This document shows, piece by piece, positions 38,756 through 48,051 of a stretch of 64,000 nucleotides of DNA (position 1 is the stretch's first letter; each line of letters begins with the position of its first letter). The DNA is from Saccharibacillus deserti (GTDB taxonomy: Bacteria; Bacillota; Bacilli; Paenibacillales; Paenibacillaceae). The stretch is taken from positions 558,001 to 622,000 of the forward strand of contig NZ_JABJVN010000001.1 of assembly GCF_013618475.1 (NCBI RefSeq), in the 5' to 3' direction. A program made the translations under genes and the position numbers. The notes under the pieces are model-generated. The model was not told the origin of the DNA. It did no database searches and was given only the letters and a program-made list of their open reading frames with translations.

Positions 38756-39181
38756 ATGCCAACGCCCAGTATGGAAGATTATTTGGAGCGCATCTACCAG
38801 TTGATCGATGAAAAAGGCTATGCCCGGGTATCGGATATCGCCGAAGGGCTTGAAGTTCATCCTTCTTCAGTAACCAAAATGATCCAAAAGCTCGACAAGG
38901 ACGAATATTTGGTTTACGAAAAATATCGGGGCCTGATCCTTACCAGCAAAGGCAAAAAAATCGGCAAGCGCTTGGTGGACCGCCATCAGCTTCTTGAAGA
39001 ATTTTTGCGTTTGATCGGCGTTGAAGAAAGCCGCATTTATCAGGATGTAGAAGGAATCTAGCATCATCTGAGTTGGGATTCGATTACGCGGATCGAGTCG
39101 CTCGTCGAATACTTCGGCCGCGATCCGAAACGTCTGGAAGAACTCAAAATCGTCCAGGACGAAGGAATAAGCGAATTTTAG
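38756..39181 (+). pseudogene. mntR: mntR with in-frame amber at codon 102
   Basis: Manganese-responsive repressor of the DtxR family. Codons 1-101 match Bacillus subtilis MntR position by position without gaps ([54 protein letters not shown]). After DVEGI the next codon is TAG (39059-39061), where MntR has Glu102, a metal ligand; reading continues in frame as [18 protein letters not shown] to a normal stop at 39181 (141 codons in total). A 101-residue product would keep the DNA-binding domain and Asp8, Glu11, His77 and Glu99 but lose Glu102, His103 and much of the dimer domain. A single base change (GAG to TAG) explains it; sequencing error is possible. Confidence 0.88.
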
Positions 39182-39183
39182 GA

Positions 39184-39220
39184 AAGGCGTCTGTGGCCCC
39201 GGGGCACAGATGCCTTTTTG
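39184..39220 (+). terminator. Terminator of mntR
   Basis: GGCGTCTGTG/CACAGATGCC around CCCC.GGGG, tail TTTTTG. Confidence 0.85.
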
Positions 39221-39389
39221 TTTGCCGATCGAGCGCTACAATTGCACCCCGGGAAGCGTATAACCGTTAGAAGGCGGGAGGTGGGTAACGAAATCGGCGG
39301 TTTGCCCGTCAAAGAGGAGCCATGCAAAATCCGGTTCGCGATCGGTACGGCCGGACGAAATCAAACGGGAAATGAGGGAACACGTAAAC

Positions 39390-40976
39390 ATGAAATGGCG
39401 TCAAGGATTAATGGTACTGCTGGCAGTGATGCTGCTGCTCCCCGCGTGGAGCGGACTTGCAGGAGGCCGGGCAAATGCGGCTTCCGTGATCTCGATCGTT
39501 CTCGACGGACAACGGATTCAAGGAGACGTCGATCCTTATATCGTGTCCAACACGACGCTTGTGCCTATGCGGCTCGTCAGCGAAAATCTCGGCGCGCAGA
39601 TCCAATGGTCCCAGAGCGAAAAGGTGGTCAAGATCAATCAGGGCGGAACACTGCTGTCTATCCCTCTGGGTTCGAAAACCGCTTTTGTCAACGGAAACTC
39701 CGTAGACCTGGAAGCTCCGGTTACCAGTCTGAACGGTCGGATCATGGTTCCGCTGCGTTTTGTGGGACAAGGATTGGGATTAAGCGTCAACTGGAATCAA
39801 GCGACGCAGACGATTACGCTGACCACGCCGGACGGTTCGATCAGGGTTCCCGTTCCGGGTGTGCCGGATAACGAAGGAAAACTGACCGCACTTCGGGGCG
39901 TATGGATTGCGACCGTGTCGAGTCTCGACTGGCCGGCCTCGAAAAGCGCTTCGACGCAGCAGGCCCAGTTCTCCGCCATGCTGGACCAGCTCCAGGAAAC
40001 CGGCGTCAACGCCGTATTCGTGCAGGTGCGTCCAAGCGCGGATGCGCTGTACAAATCGTCGCTTGTCCCGTGGTCGAACGTGCTGACCGGAACGCAGGGC
40101 AAAGACCCCGGTTACGACCCGCTTGCTTTTATGATCGAAGAAGCCCATAAGCGCGGGATGGAATTCCATGCCTGGTTCAATCCGTTCCGTGCCAGCACGG
40201 GCAGCTCGACGGCGAATCTGGTTTCAAGCCATGTCGCCAAGGCCCATCCCGACTGGATGGTGAACTTCGACGGCAAACTGTATATCAATCCGGGGATCCC
40301 GGCCGCCCGTCAGTCCGTGATCGACAATGTGATGGAAGTCGTGAACAACTATGATATCGATGGGGTGCACCTGGACGATTACTTCTATCCGTACGGAGAA
40401 TCATCTTCGAAGAAATTCGGCGATGACGGTACTTACAGCGTGTACAACACCGCCGCTTACAAAAACAAAGGCGACTGGCGCCGCGCGAACATCAATAGTT
40501 TCGTGCAGACGCTGGGCAGTTCGATTCATTCCGTCAAACCGGATGTCCGTTACGGAGTCAGTCCGTTCGGCGTATGGCGCAACGGTTCAAGCGATTCGCT
40601 CGGCTCTTCGACACGCGCCGGCGTAACGGCTTACGATTCGACGTATGCGGATGCCCGAACCTGGATCAAGAACGAATGGATCGATTACGTGGTGCCGCAA
40701 ATCTACTGGAGCAGCGCGAACACGGCCGCCAATTACAAGACGCTTGTAGACTGGTGGGCCGACACGGTAGAAGGAACCGATGTCGACCTGTATATCGGAG
40801 AAGCCGCTTATAAAGTGGGTACGTCCGAAGCCGGCTGGAGCAGCGCTTCGGAACTGACCGACCATTTGGCTTATACGATTGGACGCAGCAACGTGGACGG
40901 CAACATCTTTTTCCGTGCCCAGAACATCCTTTCTTCCAAAGTGAAAAGCACCCTGCAGCAGTACTGGGCGAATTAA
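39390..40976 (+). CDS. Secreted family-10-like glycosyl hydrolase with stalk domain
   Basis: A 528-residue exported protein. Signal peptide (residues 1-32, cleavage near ANA-AS), stalk domain of the copper-amine-oxidase-N type (IVLDGQRIQGDVDPYIVSNTTLVPMRLVSENLG and IMVPLRFVGQGLGLSVNWNQ, about 35-140), then a YngK/DUF187-type barrel (LRGVWIATVSSLDWPASKS, VNAVFVQVRPSADALYKS, FHAWFNPFRAS, DGVHLDDYFYPYGE). The family is annotated family 10 glycosylhydrolase, and relatives act on peptidoglycan or polysaccharides; the substrate here is unproven. ATG 39390 follows GAGGGAA. It sits where Bacillus has yqhO, between mntR and yqhP/yqhQ. Confidence 0.85.
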   Translation: MKWRQGLMVLLAVMLLLPAWSGLAGGRANAASVISIVLDGQRIQGDVDPYIVSNTTLVPMRLVSENLGAQIQWSQSEKVVKINQGGTLLSIPLGSKTAFVNGNSVDLEAPVTSLNGRIMVPLRFVGQGLGLSVNWNQATQTITLTTPDGSIRVPVPGVPDNEGKLTALRGVWIATVSSLDWPASKSASTQQAQFSAMLDQLQETGVNAVFVQVRPSADALYKSSLVPWSNVLTGTQGKDPGYDPLAFMIEEAHKRGMEFHAWFNPFRASTGSSTANLVSSHVAKAHPDWMVNFDGKLYINPGIPAARQSVIDNVMEVVNNYDIDGVHLDDYFYPYGESSSKKFGDDGTYSVYNTAAYKNKGDWRRANINSFVQTLGSSIHSVKPDVRYGVSPFGVWRNGSSDSLGSSTRAGVTAYDSTYADARTWIKNEWIDYVVPQIYWSSANTAANYKTLVDWWADTVEGTDVDLYIGEAAYKVGTSEAGWSSASELTDHLAYTIGRSNVDGNIFFRAQNILSSKVKSTLQQYWAN

Positions 40977-41014
40977 TCCGGAAGAAAAGAATTTTTCCAC
41001 AAACAAAGGACATG

Positions 41015-41050
41015 AAAAAGAGAGAGCGGAAATTCCGCTCTCTCTTTTTG
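41015..41050. terminator. Bidirectional terminator, glycosyl hydrolase / 41086 gene
   Basis: AAAAAGAGAGAGCGGAA and its exact complement, T-tract on both strands. Confidence 0.9.
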
Positions 41051-41085
41051 TCGGTCTTTGCTGTAGGGCTCTGCATGAAACTCCT

Positions 41086-41478
41086 CTAATGGAATTTCGG
41101 AATATCGTCCTCGTCTTTGCCTTTTCGCCCTTCGATCACCTGGAACGGATAGTTTTTCCGCTTTTTTGCAGGGGCAGCCGGCGTTTTGCTTTTGCTGCCG
41201 CGAGAAGCGGCAGCCTTGGAGGAAGCGGACGAAGACATGCGGGACATCTTCTCCTGGGTACGGGCGGAAGGTTTGATCTTCGGCCGCTGGCCGCCGCTCC
41301 CGGAAGAACGGGTACCGCCTGCACGCCGGGTGTTTGGCAGCAGGAAGTACAGCAGGGCAACGACCGCGATAATGCCGATCGGAATCAGCCAGGTCATGGA
41401 CGGGTTCATCAGGATATTAACGATGCCCAGCGCGGCAAGCGCCAGGATTACGAAACCGGCAACGCCCGGTTTTCTCAT
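41086..41478 (-). CDS. Small membrane protein, positional match to YqhP
   Basis: A 130-residue protein with two hydrophobic helices (GVAGFVILALAALGIVNIL and WLIPIGIIAVVALLYFLLP) and a Ser/Lys/Arg-rich basic tail ending YPFQVIEGRKGKDEDDIPKFH. It lies just downstream of yqhQ, in the place where Bacillus has yqhP between mntR and yqhQ, so a YqhP-like protein is inferred from order. No function is known. AGGGTTGAT precedes ATG. Confidence 0.7.
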   Translation of the reverse strand: MRKPGVAGFVILALAALGIVNILMNPSMTWLIPIGIIAVVALLYFLLPNTRRAGGTRSSGSGGQRPKIKPSARTQEKMSRMSSSASSKAAASRGSKSKTPAAPAKKRKNYPFQVIEGRKGKDEDDIPKFH

Positions 41479-41484
41479 AAAGCA

Positions 41485-42486
41485 TCAACCCTCCAGCGGA
41501 TCGAGTATGGCGTCCGGCACCGAAGCGGGGGCGCCTTGCTTGGCATAAACGGCATCGAGTTCGCGCATCCGGTTGAACGACGCGATCGAAACTTCAACCT
41601 GCTCGTCGGTCGGTTCTTTGGTCGTCAGCAGCTGCAGCCACAGGCCCGGATATCCAAGGTAGCGCAGCACCGGCACGTCGCGCAGGGCATTCGTGAACTT
41701 CAGAAACTCGAACGATACGCCCATGACGACCGGCAGAAGCAGCAGACGCTGCACCACGCGTTCGATCAGGGAGTCCCAACTGAACAGCGAGTAGATCAGA
41801 ATCCCGATGATGACCGTCAGCATAATAAAGCTGCTGCCGCATCGGTAATGGAGCCGGGTGTATTTCTGCACGTTTTTCGGAGTCAGCTCTTCGCCGGCTT
41901 CGAACGCGCTGATGACTTTGTGTTCGGCTCCGTGATACTGGAACAACCGCTTCACGATCGGCGTCAGCGAGATCAGGTAGAGGTACAGAAGAAGGAGGAC
42001 CAGCTTGATGCCGCCTTCGGTGAGATTATGGTAGATTTGGTGCGAAAAACTGCCTCTGAACAAAAAGTCTTCGACAAACACCGGGACGAGCGTAAAGACC
42101 AGCTTGCCGGCGATAAAGGAAACGATCGCCGCCGCCGTTACGCCGATAATGGCGCCCAGGCCAAGTTTGGCTTCGCCTTTTTTGTTCTTCGCTTTCAATT
42201 CTTCGCGTTCTTCCGGCGTCATTTCGTCGTCGGCGTAGGCGTCGAACGAATAGTTGAGATGCTTGGAACCTTTGACGCTGGAATCGATCAGGCTGACCAG
42301 GCCGCGAAGCAGCGGAACTTTGCGCAGCGAGCGTACCCAGCCTTTTTCTTCGCGGGGCACTTCGAGAAAAGTGATCTCCCCGCTCTTGCGGCGCACCGCG
42401 GTAACGTTGACGTGCCTGCCGCCGAACATGACTCCTTCGATTACGGCTTGTCCGCCGTAGGCGACGGGAGCGGATTTTTCAGACAA
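41485..42486 (-). CDS. yqhQ: DUF1385 membrane protein YqhQ
   Basis: A 333-residue multi-pass membrane protein beginning (TTG start) MSEKSAPVAYGGQAVIEGVMFGGRHVNVTAVRR, the invariant DUF1385 opening; AGGAAGG lies eight bases upstream. Later segments include an acidic loop (YADDEMTPEEREELKAKNKKG) and helices with RLFQYHGAEHKVISAFEAGEELT, a conserved HGAEHK motif. The function of the family is unknown. Seven bases separate it from the downstream YqhP-like gene. Position next to pepP-efp is conserved in Bacillales. Confidence 0.9.
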   Translation of the reverse strand: MSEKSAPVAYGGQAVIEGVMFGGRHVNVTAVRRKSGEITFLEVPREEKGWVRSLRKVPLLRGLVSLIDSSVKGSKHLNYSFDAYADDEMTPEEREELKAKNKKGEAKLGLGAIIGVTAAAIVSFIAGKLVFTLVPVFVEDFLFRGSFSHQIYHNLTEGGIKLVLLLLYLYLISLTPIVKRLFQYHGAEHKVISAFEAGEELTPKNVQKYTRLHYRCGSSFIMLTVIIGILIYSLFSWDSLIERVVQRLLLLPVVMGVSFEFLKFTNALRDVPVLRYLGYPGLWLQLLTTKEPTDEQVEVSIASFNRMRELDAVYAKQGAPASVPDAILDPLEG

Positions 42487-42745
42487 AACCTTCACCTTCC
42501 TAAACGTTTTAAAGTACCTCTGCGCAGACCGGGCGCGAGCAAATGCCGGTCCGGAGACATTTCTTTTCATTGTATCGGATTTTTCCGGCAAATACCAGCG
42601 AACAGGCGGCGTCGGCGCGAAGCCTGCCCGTGCGGGAAAAGGCTTCTCAGAGGGGGTGCCCGTATGATAGAATGTACTGTGGTAATTTCGCTTGAGGTTC
42701 TGGAAAATACGAACTGAATAGGTTCACCGGGAAAGAGGAGAAAAT

Positions 42746-43816
42746 ATGCAGCAGCGTGTAAACAAATTGCGCGAAGCGATGGCCGCCAAAGGCATCGGCG
42801 CGATGTTTGTGGCCAGTGACATTAATCGTCGTTACCTGACCGGATTTACAGGTTCCGCCGGCTATGTGTTAATTACCGAAACGGACAGCTACCTGCTGAC
42901 CGATTTCCGTTATATGACGCAGGCGCCGCAGCAGGCCAAAGATTTCAAAGTGGTCGAGCATGCGCCGAAAGTGATGGAAACGGTTAAAGAACTGTTGGGC
43001 TCTTCGTCCAAACTCGCTTTCGAACAGGAACATGTCACATTTGCGACGTACCAAAATTACCGGGAAGCGCTGGAAGGCGTCGAACTCGTTCCGGTGTCGG
43101 GTCTTGTGGAAGGCCTGCGCATTTTCAAAGACGAGGGCGAACTTAACATCATGCGTGAAGCGGCGGCTTTGGCCGACCGGACTTTCAGTCATATTCTGAC
43201 GAAGATCCGTTCGGGCGTTACCGAGCGCGAGCTCGATTTGCAGATGGAAATGTTCATGCGCGAAAATGGGGCAACTTCGTCGTCGTTCGACACGATCGTC
43301 GCTTCGGGCGAACGTTCGGCTCTGCCGCACGGCGTAGCCAGTTCCCGCGTTCTTCAAGGAAACGAATTTATTACGTTCGATTTCGGCGCCCTGCTGAACG
43401 GATACTGCTCCGATGTGACCCGTACCGTCGTTCTCGGCGAAGCAAGCGACCGGCACCGCGAAGTTTACGGCATCGTGCTGGAAGCCCAGCTGAACGCCCT
43501 CGACAAGATTCGCCCGGGCATGACTGGCCGCGAAGCGGACGCGCTTACCCGCGATATCATTGCATCGTACGGGTACGGCGATAACTACGGTCACAGTACG
43601 GGGCACGGGCTCGGCATGGAAGTCCACGAGAGTCCGCGTTTGTCGAAGCTCAGCGACGACATTCTCAAACCGGGTATGGTCGTTACCGTGGAACCGGGCA
43701 TTTATATTCCGGGCTTCGGCGGCGTACGGATCGAAGACGATATCGTGATTACCGAAACGGGAATCGAGATTATCACTTCTTCGACCAAAGATCTTCTCCT
43801 TCTGCCCCTGGCATAA
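42746..43816 (+). CDS. pepP: Xaa-Pro aminopeptidase (M24, YqhT)
   Basis: A 356-residue cytoplasmic metallopeptidase that removes N-terminal residues before proline. A creatinase-type N-terminal domain ([29 protein letters not shown]) is followed by the pita-bread catalytic fold; metal ligands are in [47 protein letters not shown] and GVRIEDDIV. The residue order Asp-Asp-His-Glu-Glu is complete. It is followed after 52 bases by efp, a conserved pairing. Confidence 0.94.
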   Translation: MQQRVNKLREAMAAKGIGAMFVASDINRRYLTGFTGSAGYVLITETDSYLLTDFRYMTQAPQQAKDFKVVEHAPKVMETVKELLGSSSKLAFEQEHVTFATYQNYREALEGVELVPVSGLVEGLRIFKDEGELNIMREAAALADRTFSHILTKIRSGVTERELDLQMEMFMRENGATSSSFDTIVASGERSALPHGVASSRVLQGNEFITFDFGALLNGYCSDVTRTVVLGEASDRHREVYGIVLEAQLNALDKIRPGMTGREADALTRDIIASYGYGDNYGHSTGHGLGMEVHESPRLSKLSDDILKPGMVVTVEPGIYIPGFGGVRIEDDIVITETGIEIITSSTKDLLLLPLA

Positions 43817-43868
43817 GGCAAACCAGAATCGGCATCAACCAGGCAACTATTCCAAGGAGGAATCCTCT

Positions 43869-44426
43869 ATGATCTCAGTCAACGATTTTAAAACAGGCCT
43901 TACCGTCGAAGTCGACGGCGACATCTTTACCGTTATCGAATTCCAGCACGTAAAACCGGGCAAAGGCGCGGCATTCGTTCGCTCCAAGCTCAAAAACCTG
44001 CGCAACGGCAATACCGTTGAGCGTACTTTCCGTGCCGGCGAAACGATCGGCCGCGCGCAGATCGAAAACCGCGGCGTACAGTATCTGTATGCAAGCGCCC
44101 AGGAACATACGTTCATGGATAACGAAACCTACGATCAGTTCACGCTGAACAGCGACCAGCTCGAATGGGAACTCAAATTCCTGCGCGAGAACATGAACGT
44201 GCACATCATCAGCTACAAAGGCGAAATCCTCGGGATCAACCTGCCGACGAGCGTTGAGCTGAAAGTCATCGAAACCGAGCCGGGCATCAAAGGCAATACG
44301 GCAACGGGCGCTTCCAAAAGCGCGAAGCTCGAGACGGGTCACAGCGTTCAGGTTCCTTTGTTCATCAACGAAGGCGACGTTCTGCTGATCGATACGCGCG
44401 AAGGCAAATACATTTCCCGCGCATAA
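43869..44426 (+). CDS. efp: Elongation factor P
   Basis: A 185-residue three-domain factor that relieves ribosome stalling at polyproline. [44 protein letters not shown] carries the modified lysine loop (KPGKGAAF, Lys32), and the C-terminal [20 protein letters not shown] is the family signature. Ribosome site AAGGAGGAAT. In Bacillus it is followed by yqhV and the eight-gene spoIIIA operon; here lysC follows instead, after a terminator. Confidence 0.97.
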   Translation: MISVNDFKTGLTVEVDGDIFTVIEFQHVKPGKGAAFVRSKLKNLRNGNTVERTFRAGETIGRAQIENRGVQYLYASAQEHTFMDNETYDQFTLNSDQLEWELKFLRENMNVHIISYKGEILGINLPTSVELKVIETEPGIKGNTATGASKSAKLETGHSVQVPLFINEGDVLLIDTREGKYISRA

Positions 44427-44477
44427 CGTTTTTTTTCGAATACGAATGCTGCCGGAGCCTGCGGGCTTCCGGCAAAA

Positions 44478-44513
44478 CTCTCCGACCGCATCCGCGGCCC
44501 GGAGAGTTTTTTT
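44478..44513 (+). terminator. Terminator of efp
   Basis: ACTCTCCG/CGGAGAGT with seven Ts. A second hairpin (GCCGGA/TCCGGC) precedes it. Confidence 0.85.
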
Positions 44514-44673
44514 ATGCAAAGGAACGTCGGAAAATCTAAACAATGCACGGAAAAAACAATGGAAGCCAGGGGCGTTTTCGTATTATACTCATTTAAAGCG
44601 ATAAAATAGACCGGAGCCGTCCTATTGCAGGACCAAGCGAATTTCCGGAAACATGCGGGGGAGTGAACACGTT

Positions 44674-45927
44674 TTGTCATTATTCGTCATGAAATTCGGC
44701 GGCAGTTCCGTCGGCGATACCGAGCGGATGCAGAGGGTCGCAAAGCGGGTGGCCGAGAAAAAAGAAGAAGGACACCGCTGCGTCGTCGTGGTATCGGCCA
44801 TGGGCGATACGACCGACGATCTGATCGATACGGCCAAAAGGTTGAGCGACAATCTTCCGGCACGGGAAATGGATATGCTGATGACAACCGGGGAGCAGAT
44901 TTCGATCTCGCTGCTGTCGATCGCGATCCAGGCGATCGGGCACGAGGCGGTTTCGTTTACCGGCTGGCAGGCCGGCTTCGAAACGGAAGCCGATCACGGC
45001 CGCGCCCGTATTCTCAATATCCGTCCGGATCGCGTCTTGAAGGCGCTCGATGCAGGCAAAATCGTGATTGTAGCCGGCTTCCAGGGGATGAGCGAAGAAG
45101 GCGAGATCACGACGCTTGGCCGCGGCGGCTCCGATACGACGGCCGTTGCTTTGGCCGCGGCGGTTCAAGCCGACGCCTGTGAAATTTATACCGATGTGGA
45201 CGGCATCTATTCGACCGATCCGCGAATCGTCAAATGCGCACGCAAGCTGCCGTCGATCTCGTACGACGAAATGCTGGAACTTGCGAACCTGGGTGCGGCT
45301 GTCCTGCATCCCCGGGCCGTGGAGTATGCCAAGCACAACAACGTCCGTCTGATCGTGCGTTCGAGCTTTAATTATAATGAAGGAACCGTAGTGGAGGAGG
45401 AGTCGAGCATGGAACAGGGAGTGGTGGTAAGCGGGATCGCTTACGATAAAAATGTGGCGCGGATCAGTATTCTGGGCGTATCCGACGTGCCGGGCGTGCT
45501 GGCCGGGGTCTTCGGTTCGCTGGCCTCGGAACGGGTCGACGTCGATATCATCGTACAGAGCGGATCGCAGGACGGCAAAGCCGATTTCTCGTTTACCGTG
45601 AACGGTTCGGAAGTCGAACGTGCCCTTCAGGTGATCGAAAACAACCGCGAACGCGTGCCTTACCGCGAGCTGACTTCGGAGTCGGATCTGGTCAAAGTAT
45701 CGATCGTAGGCGCCGGTATGGTCAGCCATCCGGGCGTAGCGGCGGAAATGTTCCGCGTGATCTCCGACCAGGGAGTCAGCATCAAAATGGTCAGCACTTC
45801 GGAGATCAAAGTGTCGTGCGTGATCGAAGGCGAGAAAGTCAAAGACATCATTGCGGCGCTGCATACGGCCTACAATCTGGATACCCAAGAGCAGGTGTTT
45901 GTCGGCGGTCCCCAGGATCGGCGGTAA
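44674..45927 (+). CDS. lysC: Aspartate kinase (with internal beta-subunit start)
   Basis: A 417-residue aspartokinase that phosphorylates aspartate to enter the lysine, threonine and methionine pathway. TTG 44674 gives LSLFVMKFGGSSVGDTERM and follows GGGGGAGTG by nine bases. The kinase domain has GRGGSDTTAVALAAA and VDGIYSTDPRIV; two ACT domains follow from about residue 255. An in-frame ATG at 45409 (codon 246) sits behind GGAGGAGG and would make a separate 173-residue regulatory subunit, as in Bacillus aspartokinase II. No lysine riboswitch fits between the likely promoter and start. It occupies the usual spoIIIA position. Confidence 0.94.
   Translation: MSLFVMKFGGSSVGDTERMQRVAKRVAEKKEEGHRCVVVVSAMGDTTDDLIDTAKRLSDNLPAREMDMLMTTGEQISISLLSIAIQAIGHEAVSFTGWQAGFETEADHGRARILNIRPDRVLKALDAGKIVIVAGFQGMSEEGEITTLGRGGSDTTAVALAAAVQADACEIYTDVDGIYSTDPRIVKCARKLPSISYDEMLELANLGAAVLHPRAVEYAKHNNVRLIVRSSFNYNEGTVVEEESSMEQGVVVSGIAYDKNVARISILGVSDVPGVLAGVFGSLASERVDVDIIVQSGSQDGKADFSFTVNGSEVERALQVIENNRERVPYRELTSESDLVKVSIVGAGMVSHPGVAAEMFRVISDQGVSIKMVSTSEIKVSCVIEGEKVKDIIAALHTAYNLDTQEQVFVGGPQDRR
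45398..45927 (+). CDS. Internal start for aspartokinase beta subunit
   Basis: GTGGAGGAGGAG at 45391-45402 is followed by ATG 45409 in the lysC frame, encoding a 173-residue ACT-domain protein. In Bacillus subtilis lysC the same internal start lies at codon 246. Coding sequence begins at 45409; the feature includes the ribosome site. Confidence 0.7.
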
Positions 45928-45960
45928 AAATCCCCGAAGCGGGTTTGCCGCAGGGCGAAA

Positions 45961-46000
45961 AGGGCGGGACTCCCTCCGGGGAGCCCGCTCTTTTTATTTT
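45961..46000 (+). terminator. Terminator of lysC
   Basis: GCGGGACTCC/GGGGAGCCCGC, tail TTTTTATTTT. Confidence 0.85.
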
Positions 46001-46009
46001 GTAAGGTTG

Positions 46010-46018
46010 TGATATAAT
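46010..46018 (+). promoter_or_regulatory. Extended -10 promoter of accBC
   Basis: TGATATAAT (TGn plus consensus -10) about 95 bases before accB; no good -35 is needed with an extended -10. Confidence 0.5.
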
Positions 46019-46112
46019 ACATAACGTTAGTTAAACGGCTTGCCTCGCGTTTTTACAAAACGCTGCATGATCTTGCCCGCACAAGCCTGAAAATGTTAAG
46101 GAGCGTGCCCGA

Positions 46113-46583
46113 ATGTTTAAAATAAGCGAAATTAAAGAACTTATCGAACTGCTGGACCGGACGTCGGTTCAGGAACTGGAATTGGAAGAGGAAGGCGCGC
46201 GTGTCGTGATCCGCAAAGGCGGACGCGTCGAAGCGTCGGCCATGCAGGCTCCGGTATGGGTACAACAGCCGCAGGCACAACCCGCTTCCGCGCCGAATAC
46301 GGCCGCTCCTGCGGTTTCCGCTCCAGCGGCACCGGATGAGTCTTTACATAAAATCGTCTCCCCGATGGTGGGTACGTTCTATTCGTCACCGTCGCCGGAT
46401 GCCGATGTTTATGTAAACGCAGGCAGCCGCGTCAACGAGAAATCCGTCGTCTGCATCATCGAAGCGATGAAGCTCATGAACGAGCTGCTGGCCGAAGTCA
46501 AAGGCGAGATCGTGGAAGTGCTGGTCGAAAACGGTCAGCTGGTCGAATATGGACAACCGCTGTTCCTGGTTAAAGCGGAATAA
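46113..46583 (+). CDS. accB: Biotin carboxyl carrier protein of acetyl-CoA carboxylase
   Basis: A 156-residue carrier subunit. N-terminal helix, Ala/Pro-rich linker (residues 50-75) and biotinyl domain with [20 protein letters not shown]; Lys120 is the biotin site. It carries carboxylate from AccC to the transferase, starting fatty acid synthesis. It precedes accC by 32 bases. In most Bacillales it follows spoIIIAH, which is absent here. Confidence 0.97.
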   Translation: MFKISEIKELIELLDRTSVQELELEEEGARVVIRKGGRVEASAMQAPVWVQQPQAQPASAPNTAAPAVSAPAAPDESLHKIVSPMVGTFYSSPSPDADVYVNAGSRVNEKSVVCIIEAMKLMNELLAEVKGEIVEVLVENGQLVEYGQPLFLVKAE

Positions 46584-46615
46584 GCGAGCCCGAAAGGAAA
46601 GGAGGACGTTTCAAT

Positions 46616-47968
46616 TTGGAGACAACGAAATTCAATAAAATTCTGATCGCCAACCGCGGCGAAATCGCTGTGCGGATTATTCGCGCGTGCCGCGAAATGG
46701 GCATCTCGACGGTCGCGGTATATTCCGAAGCCGACCGGGATTCCCTGCATGTCCGTCTGGCCGACGAAGCCTACTGCATCGGCCCCACAGCTTCCAAAGA
46801 CAGCTATCTGAACTTCACCAACCTGATGAGTATCGCGACGCTGACCGAATGCGATGCGGTACACCCGGGTTACGGATTCCTCGCGGAAAACGCGGACTTC
46901 GCGGAAATTTGCGAATCGTGCAACATTACCTTTATCGGTCCTTCGCCGGACAGCATCACCAAGATGGGCGACAAAGCAGTAGCCAAATTGACGATGCAAA
47001 GCGCGGGCGTTCCGGTTATTCCGGGTTCCGACGGCCTGGTCGAAGATCTGGACGAAGCGATTCAAATCGCACGCGGCATCGGCTATCCGGTCATCATCAA
47101 AGCGACAGCGGGCGGCGGCGGCAAAGGCATTCGCCTGGCCGAAGACGAAGACACGCTGCGCCAGCAGATCGTGGCTGCCCAGCAGGAAGCGGAGAAAGCG
47201 TTCGGCAACGCCGGCGTCTATCTGGAGAAATTCCTGACCGGGATGAAGCACGTGGAGATCCAGCTGATCGCCGACAAGCACGGCAACGCGGTGCACTTGG
47301 GCGAACGGGACTGTTCCGTACAGCGCCGCCGCCAGAAGCTGGTGGAAGAAGCGCCTTGTTCGATCATCTCCGAAGAAGTGCGGACGGCGATGGGCGCGGC
47401 GGCGGTACGTGCCGCCCACGCGGTTAACTATTCCGGCGCGGGCACGCTCGAGTTCCTGCTCAGCCCCGACGGAAACTTCTATTTCATGGAGATGAATACC
47501 CGAATCCAGGTGGAACATCCGGTAACGGAAATGGTGACCGGCGTGGATCTGATTCAGGAAATGATCTCGGTTGCCGAAGGCAATCCGCTCTCGTTCACCC
47601 AGGAAGAAGTAAAGATCAACGGCTGGTCGATCGAATGCCGGATCAACGCCGAAGATCCGGACCGCAATTTCATGCCGGCTCCGGGCAAAATCAGCTTTTA
47701 TCTGCCTCCGGGCGGACCGGGCGTACGGGTAGACAGCGCGGCTTACCAGGGCTATACCATTCCGCCGTTCTATGATTCCATGATCGCCAAGCTGATCGTC
47801 TGGGCGCCGACGCGCACGCAGGCTATCGCCAAAATGAAGCGGGCTTTGGCGGAATTCGCCGTCGAAGGCATCGCGACTACCATCCCGTTCCATCAGCGCC
47901 TGCTGAATCACGACACGTTCGTACGCGGCGATTTCGACATCAAATTCCTTGAGGAAAACGAAGTCTGA
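46616..47968 (+). CDS. accC: Biotin carboxylase subunit of acetyl-CoA carboxylase
   Basis: A 450-residue ATP-grasp enzyme that carboxylates biotin on Acc[23 protein letters not shown], the ATP-grasp glycine loop [20 protein letters not shown], and [17 protein letters not shown] and [18 protein letters not shown] are complete. Starts at TTG behind AAAGGAAAGGAGG. The carboxyltransferase accAD is not in this window. Confidence 0.97.
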   Translation: METTKFNKILIANRGEIAVRIIRACREMGISTVAVYSEADRDSLHVRLADEAYCIGPTASKDSYLNFTNLMSIATLTECDAVHPGYGFLAENADFAEICESCNITFIGPSPDSITKMGDKAVAKLTMQSAGVPVIPGSDGLVEDLDEAIQIARGIGYPVIIKATAGGGGKGIRLAEDEDTLRQQIVAAQQEAEKAFGNAGVYLEKFLTGMKHVEIQLIADKHGNAVHLGERDCSVQRRRQKLVEEAPCSIISEEVRTAMGAAAVRAAHAVNYSGAGTLEFLLSPDGNFYFMEMNTRIQVEHPVTEMVTGVDLIQEMISVAEGNPLSFTQEEVKINGWSIECRINAEDPDRNFMPAPGKISFYLPPGGPGVRVDSAAYQGYTIPPFYDSMIAKLIVWAPTRTQAIAKMKRALAEFAVEGIATTIPFHQRLLNHDTFVRGDFDIKFLEENEV

Positions 47969-47970
47969 AC

Positions 47971-47991
47971 GTGACAAACGCCGTTTGTCAC
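47971..47991. promoter_or_regulatory. 21-bp palindrome over the asp23 promoter -35
   Basis: GTGACAAACG and CGTTTGTCAC flank one central C, a perfect 10-base dyad. The right half overlaps the -35 box TTGTCA. No T-tract follows, so it reads as an operator. No regulator is linked. Confidence 0.6.
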
Positions 47992-48013
47992 ATCGGGCGG
48001 CAAATGCTATATT
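47985..48013 (+). promoter_or_regulatory. Promoter of the asp23-amaP operon
   Basis: TTGTCA and TATATT spaced 17 bases. Confidence 0.7.
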
Positions 48014-48051
48014 TAAGGAATAAATAATCCATAAGGTGGATGGTATCGAAT

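Noticed and set aside
39059-39061. Pyrrolysine or selenocysteine-type recoding of the mntR stop
   Set aside because: UAG in MntR has no precedent for recoding, no insertion element is visible, and the expected residue is an ordinary Glu.
44514-44673. Possible lysine riboswitch upstream of lysC
   Set aside because: The space after the efp terminator is about 160 bases, and I see none of the conserved L-box core sequences.
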